A DNA stretch of 18,601 nucleotides from Bacteroidales bacterium UBA3709. GTDB taxonomy: Bacteria; Bacteroidota; Bacteroidia; Bacteroidales; UBA932. The position numbers were made by a program, and so were the translations under genes. The stretch spans positions 29,571 through 48,171 of the forward strand of contig DFIA01000040.1 in the NCBI GenBank assembly GCA_002372015.1. The letters run 5' to 3'. The notes under the pieces are model-generated. The model did not search any database. It saw only the letters and a program-made list of their open reading frames with translations, and was not told where the DNA came from. Below, one piece after another: positions 1-6,177 of this stretch (position 1 is the first letter of the stretch; each line of letters begins with the position of its first letter).

Positions 1-270
1 ATCGACACACGGATTGGGACGTTGGGCACGTTTAAGTGCCTAAGCGTGGCTATCGGCACACAGTTTGGGACGTTGGGCACATTTAAACCTTTAAACGTGG
101 CTATCGACACAGCACATGGGACGTTGGGCACATTTAAACCCTTAAACGTGGCTATCGACACACGGATTGGGACGTTGGACACATTTAAGCCCTTAAACGT
201 GGCTATCGACACAGCAGATGGAACGTTGGGCACGTTTAGACCCGGAAAGCGTGGCTATCGGTATCTCTAA
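1..270. repeat. 51-bp tandem repeat array, left end outside window
   Basis: Five consecutive 51-bp units start at 16, 67, 118, 169 and 220. They are preceded by the last 15 bases of another unit, so the array continues to the left of the window. Each unit opens with GGGACGTTGGGCAC and holds a TTTAAACCC..TTAAACGTGGCTATCGAC core. The last six bases differ between units (CAGTTT, GCACAT, CGGATT, GCAGAT), and the partial first unit again ends CGGATT. The fifth unit is the most diverged and ends the array. Since 51 is a multiple of three, one plus-strand frame stays open through the whole array up to a TAA at 268-270 and would encode a 17-residue repeat. I see no start signal and do not call a gene. 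Confidence 0.93.
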
Positions 271-310
271 AGTATTCGAGATATTGATGTGCGGAAACAA
301 ACTTGATTGG

Positions 311-350
311 GAATAAAAACAAAGACGCTCCAGAAACCTGAAGCGTCTTT
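311..350 (-). terminator. Rho-independent terminator of tRNA-His
   Basis: A perfect 9-bp stem (AAAGACGCT at 321-329, AGCGTCTTT at 342-350) encloses a 12-base loop that can pair further (CAG/CTG). Read on the minus strand, it is followed by a T-rich tail (GTTTTTATTC). It begins five bases past the 3' end of tRNA-His, so it ends that transcript. Confidence 0.8.
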
Positions 351-354
351 AGAG

Positions 355-429
355 GGTGGCTGGTGGGTTTCGAACCCACGACCCTTGGTGCCACAAACCA
401 ATGCTCTAGCCAACTGAGCTACAGCCACC
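355..429 (-). tRNA. trnH: tRNA-His (anticodon GTG)
   Basis: Read on the minus strand this folds as a complete cloverleaf. The acceptor stem is GTGGCTG/CAGCCAC. The anticodon stem TTGGT/ACCAA holds the loop TTGTGGC (anticodon GTG). The T arm is GTGGG/CCCAC with loop TTCGAAA. An extra G at 429 opposite the discriminator C at 355 is the G-1:C73 pair that histidyl-tRNA synthetase recognises. No CCA is encoded, so it must be added after transcription. The gene has its own promoter at 449-480 and its own terminator. Confidence 0.97.
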
Positions 430-448
430 ATATATGTCATTGGGGAAG

Positions 449-480
449 CAAAGATAAAATCTTTTTGCCAATCTCCAATT
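449..480 (-). promoter_or_regulatory. Bacteroidota-type promoter for tRNA-His
   Basis: On the minus strand, TATCTTTG (449-456) matches the -7 consensus TAnnTTTG exactly. TTGG (475-478) lies 18 bp upstream as a near-match to the -33 TTTG box. Transcription would start near 442, a short distance before the tRNA 5' end at 429. Confidence 0.65.
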
Positions 481-496
481 ACTTTTTCGCCAAATC

Positions 497-528
497 TTTT
501 CATTATCGGTAATCTTTTACTAAATTTG
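497..528 (+). promoter_or_regulatory. Possible promoter for the carboxyltransferase gene
   Basis: TAAATTTG (521-528) matches TAnnTTTG. TTTT (497-500), one base off TTTG, lies exactly 20 bp upstream. A start near 535 would leave a leader of about 185 nt before the ATG at 719. I see no recognisable riboswitch in that leader. Positions 430-718 hold no gene; the only other element I recognise there is the tRNA-His promoter. Confidence 0.4.
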
Positions 529-718
529 GGTTTTGCGATACAGCTCTTCAGTTGTAGGTAAACGAGATAAGGCAGAAGCTGAAAACGCACCTAGTAACTT
601 AGCGATTGGGCGTGGTCGTGTCGGACTAAAACTAATAGGCGAAGATGAGAGAAGCGCACGAGAATTAACCGGCAGAAAATAGTAAGGAAACGATAATAGA
701 TTTTAATTTACAAACTAT

Positions 719-2500
719 ATGGCAAAAGAAATAAAATTCTCCCTTCTGTACAGGGATATGTGGCAATCTTCAGGGAAGTATGTACCTAAAGTAGCTATGC
801 TTAAAGAGATTGCACCGGTTATTATTGAAATGGGCTGTTTCGACCGCGTTGAAACTAACGGTGGTGCTTTTGAGCAGGTTAATCTTCTCTTTGGCGAAAA
901 TCCGAACAAGGCTGTGCGTGAGTGGACTGCTCCGTTCAACAAAGTAGGAATTCAAACTCACATGCTTGAAAGAGGTCTGAATGCTCTCAGAATGTTCCCT
1001 GTTCCAGACGATGTAAGGGCTTTGATGGCAAAGGTTAAGAAGGCGCAAGGCACCAATATAATGCGTTCTTTCTGCGGTCTCAACGATCATCGTAACTTAA
1101 AAGGTTCTATAATACATGCAAAGGCTGCCGGCATGATTGCTCAGGCCGCTTTAAGTATCACATACTCACCTATACATACTGTAGATTATTACATGGGTAT
1201 CGTAGATAAAGTTGTAGAGTATGGAGCAGATGAAATTTGTTTGAAAGATATGGCCGGCATAGGACGCCCTGCATTTTTAGGCAGATTGGTAAAGGCCATT
1301 AAAGATAAGCACCCACAAATCAAAGTTCAGTATCACGGACACTCCGGCCCTGGATTCAGCGTTGCCTCTATGTTGGAGGTAGCAAGAGCTGGTGCCGAGT
1401 ACATTGATGTTGCAATGGAACCTTTGGCTTGGGGCAAGATTCATCCAGATGTAATTACCATTCAGGCTATGCTAAAGGATGCCGGCTTCTTGGTTAAGGA
1501 TATAAACATGAACGCCTACATGGAGGCACGTGCTCTAACTCAGAAGTTTATAGATGAGTTCCTCGGATACTGGATAGCCCCAAGTAACTATCAAATGAGT
1601 TCTCTGCTTGTTGGTTGCGGACTTCCTGGCGGTATGATGGGCTCTATGATGGCAGATCTTAAAGGTTTCCAAGGCGCAATTAACTCCTCGCTCAGAAATC
1701 AGGGCAAGAAGGAGCTTGACCTCAACGAGTTAGCTGTAATGCTCTTCCAAGAAGTTGAATATGTATGGCCTAAGTTGGGATACCCACCATTGGTAACTCC
1801 TTTTAGTCAGTATGTTAAGAATACTGCACTTATGAACCTTATGCATACCCTCAAAGGCGAACCAAGATGGAAGACCATAGATAAAGATACTATGAACATG
1901 ATTCTTGGCAAGATGGGTAAGCTACCTGGCGAACTTGCACCCGAAATTAAAGAGATTGTAAAGCAAAAAGGACTCGAATTCTACGAGGGTGTTCCACAAG
2001 ATGCCTTCCCAGACGATTTACCTCGCTACATAAAGATGATGGAAGAAGAAGGCTGGGATAGAGGCCAAGACGATGAAGAACTCTTTGAATTTGCAATGCA
2101 CGAAACTCAGTACAGAGATTACAAGAGCGGTATAGCTAAAGAAAGGTTCGAGAAAGAATTAGAAGCCAATAAAGCTAAGGCAGGAGCGCCTATAGTAATT
2201 ACCCGCCCTGTAGTAGAAGTGCCTGCATTTGATGTAGAAAAAATAATTGCTAAGTATCCCGATGCCCAGCCGGTACATGCCACTGTCAAAGGCGAAGTTA
2301 TCTGGGAGTTTGATGTGGCAGACAAATCCTCTGCACCGGCAGAAGGCAGTACGGTAAAATGCGGACAAGTTTTGTGCAATGTTCAGACATTCTACGGAAT
2401 GGAAGAAATTATCAGCCCTGCAGACGGTAAACTCGTTGCGATTACGGCAAAACAAGGGCAAAAGGTTGTTAAAGACGAAATCATAGCCTTTGTACAATAA
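719..2500 (+). CDS. oadA: Carboxyltransferase subunit, oxaloacetate decarboxylase alpha / pyruvate carboxylase B type
   Basis: This 593-residue protein has the TIM-barrel carboxyltransferase domain of OadA/PycB, which moves CO2 between biotin and pyruvate/oxaloacetate. Visible family features are YRDMWQS near residue 11 (metal ligand D13), the lysine in CLKDMAG (K176, the usual carbamylated metal ligand), HGH (H206, H208) and LPGGM near 302. A conserved C-terminal carboxyltransferase region runs to about 480. A proline/valine-rich linker and a biotinyl/lipoyl-like domain (about 515-593) follow. That last domain reads FYGMEE where biotin proteins have AMKM, so E562 replaces the biotinylated lysine. 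Either a separate biotin carrier serves this enzyme or the domain is only structural. No Shine-Dalgarno is seen, and the ATG is placed by the family N-terminus. The gene stands alone, with a terminator downstream and no carrier, beta or gamma subunit beside it. The choice between decarboxylase and carboxylase roles is open. Confidence 0.88.
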   Translation: MAKEIKFSLLYRDMWQSSGKYVPKVAMLKEIAPVIIEMGCFDRVETNGGAFEQVNLLFGENPNKAVREWTAPFNKVGIQTHMLERGLNALRMFPVPDDVRALMAKVKKAQGTNIMRSFCGLNDHRNLKGSIIHAKAAGMIAQAALSITYSPIHTVDYYMGIVDKVVEYGADEICLKDMAGIGRPAFLGRLVKAIKDKHPQIKVQYHGHSGPGFSVASMLEVARAGAEYIDVAMEPLAWGKIHPDVITIQAMLKDAGFLVKDINMNAYMEARALTQKFIDEFLGYWIAPSNYQMSSLLVGCGLPGGMMGSMMADLKGFQGAINSSLRNQGKKELDLNELAVMLFQEVEYVWPKLGYPPLVTPFSQYVKNTALMNLMHTLKGEPRWKTIDKDTMNMILGKMGKLPGELAPEIKEIVKQKGLEFYEGVPQDAFPDDLPRYIKMMEEEGWDRGQDDEELFEFAMHETQYRDYKSGIAKERFEKELEANKAKAGAPIVITRPVVEVPAFDVEKIIAKYPDAQPVHATVKGEVIWEFDVADKSSAPAEGSTVKCGQVLCNVQTFYGMEEIISPADGKLVAITAKQGQKVVKDEIIAFVQ

Positions 2501-2527
2501 CCCTGATTAAAGACATTGCGCCAACAC

Positions 2528-2578
2528 TCAAACGAATATGCTGTGCGCAATGCCCAAACTACAGCACAAGAGCAATAC
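2528..2578. repeat. Two degenerate copies of a ~25-bp repeat
   Basis: Positions 2528-2553 (TCAAACGAATATG.. ending GCAATGC) and 2554-2578 (CCAAACTACAG.. ending GCAATAC) align with each other. They also align with the units at 2786-2903. They sit between the stop of the carboxyltransferase gene and its terminator. Confidence 0.5.
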
Positions 2579-2601
2579 ATTAACCACTTGATTTAAATAT
2601 G

Positions 2602-2644
2602 AATACCGACATCTGTATGTACAGATGCCGGTATTTGCTTTTGC
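2602..2644 (+). terminator. Terminator hairpin after the carboxyltransferase gene
   Basis: An almost perfect inverted repeat pairs AATACCG (2602-2608) with CGGTATT (2629-2635) and CATCTGTA (2610-2617) with TACAGATG (2620-2627). There is one A/C mismatch and a 2-base apex, so the real loop is probably 4 bases. It is followed by TGCTTTTG on the plus strand. It lies about 100 bp after the stop at 2500. The near-symmetric stem could also act on the opposite strand, but the T-run favours plus. Confidence 0.68.
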
Positions 2645-2785
2645 ATAAAAGAGCTCTGAGAAACAAGATGCCAAACAAACGTCAAAAACAGCAGAAACTA
2701 CTGATGTTTTGGCTGATGCCGGCCGTTCACAATACCCAAACCAACACTGAAAACGATGCTTAGATAAGCAATAAAGCACCAAAGC

Positions 2786-2903
2786 TCTAACGAATACATT
2801 GTGCGAATGCTCAAATGGGACGCTGGGCACAATGTTCAAACGAGTATGCAAGGCAATGCTCAAACGAGCACGCCAGCGCAACGTTTAGACAATGTTGCAA
2901 TGC
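2786..2903. repeat. Degenerate ~25-bp tandem repeat array
   Basis: Units start at 2786, 2811, 2836, 2860 and 2885 (25, 25, 24, 25 and about 19 bases). The shared pattern is TCAAACGA..A.GC...GC.CAATGC. The second unit contains GGGACGCTGGGCACA, almost the opening of the 51-bp unit at 1-270. The 422-bp gap 2501-2922 holds this array, the two copies at 2528-2578, the terminator, and looser similar sequence near 2730-2760. I find no gene in it. The array ends 20 bp before the stop of the convergent hydrolase gene. Confidence 0.6.
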
Positions 2904-2922
2904 GCTATATAAAACGCTTGAA

Positions 2923-3786
2923 TTAAACCTGCTTGCCGGCTATATACATACAAATGCCGGTATCAAGTTTTCTGTTCAAAACCTTGCCGTCTATTTCAAA
3001 ATAGTGAATCGGGAAAAGATTCTTAGGACGGATTAGATTAGCGGCCTTTATAAATTCTTCGTCACTCATTGTGTATGGAAGATTCTTAGGCAAAAATGCC
3101 ACATCTATCTCCCCTTTTAGATACTGCGACCAGCTATGAGTTCTTACCGCTCCTGGTGCAAGTTCGTTCATTTCAGGTATAGGTTCTGTATCTCCTGCAA
3201 AATAAATATCAAAGCCTTGCATAGATATTATATACCCGTTACCCTCTCCCTTAATGTGAAATGGATGCCCGTTTTCTCTCTTACGCACTATGTTGTAGGC
3301 CGGTACGGCAGTTATGGTAAGTCCTATAGAAGAAACGCTTTCTCCGTTGTGCAATGTAATTACCTTGCAATGGCGTAACTTAGGAATGTTTAGCATATTA
3401 ACAAGGTTGGTAGAAGGATCTACATTCAACGGATTGTTATCTAAGTCTAACTTTGGCAAAAGCTTTCCTTGTGCATCACGAGCTGTTCCGCTACGCAAAG
3501 ACAACAAATCGTTTTCCAAAACGGTTTTTACGCCCGGACTCACAATGAATGTAGTATTAGGCATTGCTATCTCCTCAATAGCCTTAGTATCGTAATGGTC
3601 TGTATGAGCGTGCGTCAGTAGAATAATATCTGCCTTCTTGTAGCCTGTAAAATCAAAGAAATCTGAGCAAGGATCTACATAAATATGCATACCCTCCCAC
3701 TCCATGTGAACAGAACCATGAGCCAAATGCTTGAGGTTAACCAGCCCCATCGGAGTATAAAAAGAACTATAAGTACCTGTTTTCAT
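2923..3786 (-). CDS. MBL-fold metal-dependent hydrolase (UPF0173/UlaG-like)
   Basis: This is a 287-residue metallo-beta-lactamase-fold protein, probably cytoplasmic since no signal peptide is visible. The metal-binding motif is THAHTDHYD (H59, H61, D63, H64). It is followed by H174, the FAGDTE aspartate (D199) and FPIHYFE (H261), the expected set for a two-metal site. The N-terminal HGSVHMEWEGMHIYVDP resembles the short UPF0173 hydrolases. Those are about 225-230 residues, whereas this one carries an extra polar segment at about 94-138, which may be a lid or substrate loop. The substrate cannot be told from sequence. Met13 is a possible alternative start. A promoter overlaps the stop codon of the upstream receptor gene, so it is probably transcribed separately. 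Its last codons lie next to the repeat array. Confidence 0.86.
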   Translation of the reverse strand: MKTGTYSSFYTPMGLVNLKHLAHGSVHMEWEGMHIYVDPCSDFFDFTGYKKADIILLTHAHTDHYDTKAIEEIAMPNTTFIVSPGVKTVLENDLLSLRSGTARDAQGKLLPKLDLDNNPLNVDPSTNLVNMLNIPKLRHCKVITLHNGESVSSIGLTITAVPAYNIVRKRENGHPFHIKGEGNGYIISMQGFDIYFAGDTEPIPEMNELAPGAVRTHSWSQYLKGEIDVAFLPKNLPYTMSDEEFIKAANLIRPKNLFPIHYFEIDGKVLNRKLDTGICMYIAGKQV

Positions 3787-3819
3787 AATATTTTTTCTTT
3801 AATAATATCTTAACTCTAT

Positions 3820-3853
3820 TTCGGCAACACTCACGATATCTGCTATTGCCGAA
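3820..3853. promoter_or_regulatory. Inverted repeat in the leader of the MBL-fold gene
   Basis: TTCGGCAA (3820-3827) and TTGCCGAA (3846-3853) form a perfect 8-bp inverted repeat around an 18-base spacer. It lies between the predicted start of transcription (near 3859) and the ATG at 3786. No T-run follows on the minus strand, so a terminator is unlikely. It may be a dyad operator or a leader hairpin. Confidence 0.45.
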
Positions 3854-3865
3854 TAAAATCTCTTA

Positions 3866-3897
3866 TAAAGTTAAGTGAAAAAATCTGATATATCAAA
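3866..3897 (-). promoter_or_regulatory. Promoter for the MBL-fold gene
   Basis: On the minus strand, TTTG (3894-3897) is followed after exactly 20 bp by TAACTTTA (3866-3873), one base off TAnnTTTG. The -33 box overlaps the TGA stop of the TonB receptor gene. Confidence 0.5.
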
Positions 3898-5986
3898 ACA
3901 ATGTATATTTAACTCCTGCCATGCACCAAACTCCTGGTTGGGCAACAGCTCCATAGTCTGTATATTTTACGCCGCAAAGATTGTTTCCTTCAAAATAGAA
4001 AGAGAAATTCTTCCACAAGTATGCCAGGCGTGCATCTATAATACCATAAGGCTTGTAATTCTTGATTGTACCATCGGAGGATGTATAAGAGCCTGTTCTA
4101 TCTTGAAAGCGATAGAATACAGATAATTTAACACTTGGTAATACTGCTATGTGCGCTGTTGCAACAAACTTATGTTTAAGATATTCGAGAGTATATTTAC
4201 TCTGAATGCCAGGATCGTCTGCCTTAGATTGGCTGATGTGGCTGTACGATATTCCTATGTTTTCAATATCAAAATAAGATAGGTTTAAGCCTGGATTTAC
4301 AGACGCCTGAAGTAATATACCATCTGCATTTATTTTACCAAAATTTACAGACCGCCATATACCTGCATCGCCATCTGCGGTATTTCTTATCCAGTCTATA
4401 AGATTGGTCATTTTATTATGATAATAGCTCGCTGAAGCCGTAAGCATTGTTGAAGAATATCTTAGCCCAACCTCCACTGCTGCAACCTCTTCCGGTTTCA
4501 GATGCTTGTCTGCCTTATGTCCTCCAACAGAATAATATAGCTCGGTGATAGAAGGCATTCTCAAAGACGAGTTGTACGAAGCAAATAGGTGTAACATCTT
4601 ATCGGAATGCTTGTAAATAGCTACAGAAGCATCGATGGAAGGATATACTTTCATCTTCATTTCAGCCCAACTGTTTTTGATGGCAAGCAAGGCTGCCGAT
4701 AATGAGAATCTATCTTGTATTATATTATGTTCTATGTAAAAACTTGTATTAGTACGATTAAGGCCATACTCATAGAATCTGTCTGTACCCTTGATACGTT
4801 TTGGTTTGCTGAGAGGATCGCCGAGATTACCGCTAATCAAATCTTCGTTTCTAATTTCTCCTCCAAATGCAGTAATGCCCCCTATCCACCTGAAATAGTT
4901 GTTGAGATTTGCCCCATATACATTGGTTTTATGGTAGTTAAAGGGGTAAGCCTCGGGGCGATTCCGGAATAGTTCAAAACGGTCTGCACTATAATTCCAA
5001 TACAAAGTAGGACTAATGGTAAGTTTGCCTTTTAGGTTACGGGCTTTGATTGCCGAAAATGTTTTGAATGTATGTTCAAACTGCTCATCTGAAGATGCGT
5101 AGAATTTATTAGATCCAAAATCTTTATTACTCAAACCGGCAAACCAAGACACATCAACATCATCGTCTGTATAGCGGCCTTCATAAAACGCCTTAGCGGT
5201 TTTGTAGTCCATATTGAGGCGCTCGTTAGCTCCTCTGGAGTATCCATCGGAACGAGTATAACTGGCCGATAATGAATTTTTTAACGCTGGTACTCCATTC
5301 TTTTTCAATGAAGCTAAATCGTACTTAACTCCTGTAGCCAAATAACCATAAGACCCGCCTTCTATATTAAATAACAGGCGGTTATAATCGGCGATATGGG
5401 TTCTCACATTTACAGCTCCCAGCAAAGAAGAAGCACCTGTTATTTTGCCCGCCGGGCCACCAAGAATTTCGATACCCTCTACTTGCAGCACACTAATTGG
5501 CAGATCAAATGAATTGTGTGCGGTTTGAGGATCTGAGATATTTACACCGTTAAGCAAAATGGCAGCCTGTTCGCTATTACCGCCTCTGATGCTAACATCT
5601 GTCTGAGCCCCGATAGGCCCCCTTTGCCTAACATCCACACTGGCAGAATATTTAAGAATATCGTTGATACTTTGAGCCGGCGAATTTTGTATAACAGGCT
5701 TATTTACAGAAGTAATCATGCGTGCCTGCTCATGCCAGGCTATACGCACCCTCGTAGCCAAAACATTTACCTCAGAAAGATAAAGAGATGAATCTCTTCT
5801 GCTCAACGAATCTTCTTGAGTTTGCAAAGTGCTTTTATCCTGCACCTTATCCTGATTACGAGAACGAGCTTCTGAAACTGATAAAGTAGCCGTAGCTTGA
5901 GCAAATGAAAAAGCATTTGCTAAGTAAACTACCGCAATTATAACAACACCATATTTTATTCTCTTGAAAATCATATTACACATCAT
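3893..5986 (-). CDS. TonB-dependent outer-membrane receptor (BtuB/CirA-like)
   Basis: This 697-residue receptor would take up a scarce nutrient across the outer membrane using energy from TonB. It has a signal peptide (hydrophobic core about 12-27, ending FAQA). A polar Ser/Gln/Asp linker follows, then a plug domain at about 72-197 with LSEVNVLATR, the IRGGNSEQAAILLNGV segment and GIEILGGPAG. The rest is a beta-barrel rich in alternating aromatic strands, and the last residue is Phe (VKYTLF), the usual outer-membrane insertion signal. It lacks the N-terminal carboxypeptidase-regulatory-like domain of SusC proteins, and no SusD partner is adjacent. That favours a vitamin, siderophore or metal ligand over glycans. 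Met1, Met2 and Met5 are all possible starts; Met5 (5974) gives the most typical signal peptide. A terminator-like hairpin lies 12 bp upstream of the first ATG. The ligand is unknown. Confidence 0.9.
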   Translation of the reverse strand: MMCNMIFKRIKYGVVIIAVVYLANAFSFAQATATLSVSEARSRNQDKVQDKSTLQTQEDSLSRRDSSLYLSEVNVLATRVRIAWHEQARMITSVNKPVIQNSPAQSINDILKYSASVDVRQRGPIGAQTDVSIRGGNSEQAAILLNGVNISDPQTAHNSFDLPISVLQVEGIEILGGPAGKITGASSLLGAVNVRTHIADYNRLLFNIEGGSYGYLATGVKYDLASLKKNGVPALKNSLSASYTRSDGYSRGANERLNMDYKTAKAFYEGRYTDDDVDVSWFAGLSNKDFGSNKFYASSDEQFEHTFKTFSAIKARNLKGKLTISPTLYWNYSADRFELFRNRPEAYPFNYHKTNVYGANLNNYFRWIGGITAFGGEIRNEDLISGNLGDPLSKPKRIKGTDRFYEYGLNRTNTSFYIEHNIIQDRFSLSAALLAIKNSWAEMKMKVYPSIDASVAIYKHSDKMLHLFASYNSSLRMPSITELYYSVGGHKADKHLKPEEVAAVEVGLRYSSTMLTASASYYHNKMTNLIDWIRNTADGDAGIWRSVNFGKINADGILLQASVNPGLNLSYFDIENIGISYSHISQSKADDPGIQSKYTLEYLKHKFVATAHIAVLPSVKLSVFYRFQDRTGSYTSSDGTIKNYKPYGIIDARLAYLWKNFSFYFEGNNLCGVKYTDYGAVAQPGVWCMAGVKYTLF

Positions 5987-5997
5987 ATTCTAAAAGC

Positions 5998-6044
5998 ACA
6001 AGCAAGGAGACGATCAAATACTTGATTCATCTCCTCTCGCTTGT
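5998..6044 (-). terminator. Terminator-like hairpin in the TonB receptor leader
   Basis: Three nested pairings form one long hairpin: ACAAGC/GCTTGT (5998-6003, 6039-6044), AGGAGA/TCTCCT (6005-6010, 6030-6035) and ATCAA/TTGAT (6013-6017, 6022-6026). On the minus strand a short T-run follows (GCTTTTAG). It ends 12 bp before the first ATG of the receptor gene, leaving no room for a promoter between. It may terminate transcripts from the upstream PFOR gene, or attenuate the receptor transcript. Confidence 0.6.
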
Positions 6045-6065
6045 CGCACCTAAAGATGTTTATTT

Positions 6066-6091
6066 CACTGCAACTTTTCACTGCAACTTTT
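6066..6091. repeat. Perfect 13-bp tandem duplication upstream of the TonB receptor
   Basis: CACTGCAACTTTT occurs twice back to back (6066-6078 and 6079-6091). It lies between the PFOR stop and the receptor leader hairpin, about 80-105 bp upstream of the receptor start. I found no convincing TAnnTTTG promoter beside it. It could be a pair of protein binding sites or a chance duplication. Confidence 0.6.
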
Positions 6092-6177
6092 CTCGCCATG
6101 GCAAATCCAAGCAAGCTTGTTTTGCTCATTTGGCTTATCGAAAAGGTTTAAAAGGTGCTATTTATTGTTTTTTTTTA

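Noticed and set aside
22..270. Plus-strand open frame with 17-residue repeats as a gene
   Set aside because: Within the window it would start at a TTG inside a repeat unit with no ribosome-binding or promoter signal. The frame is open simply because the unit is 51 bp long. It could still be the end of a longer frame from the left, so it is kept as a finding rather than a gene.
1..270. CRISPR array
   Set aside because: The units are 51 bp of near-continuous repeat with only six variable bases. There are no repeat-spacer alternation, no spacers of 30 bp or so, and no cas genes.
267..590. Minus-strand open frame across the tRNA-His region
   Set aside because: It overlaps the tRNA, its promoter and its terminator, and the translation resembles no protein. 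The RNA gene explains the sequence.
3893..5986. SusC-type glycan transporter
   Set aside because: The receptor lacks the carboxypeptidase-regulatory-like N-domain, is shorter than usual SusC proteins, and has no SusD or glycoside hydrolase beside it.
5998..6015. GGAGAC-containing stretch resembling a cobalamin riboswitch B12 box near the TonB receptor
   Set aside because: The motif is on the plus strand, whereas the receptor is on the minus strand. It is explained as one arm of a hairpin, and no other cobalamin riboswitch elements were found in 6045-6177.
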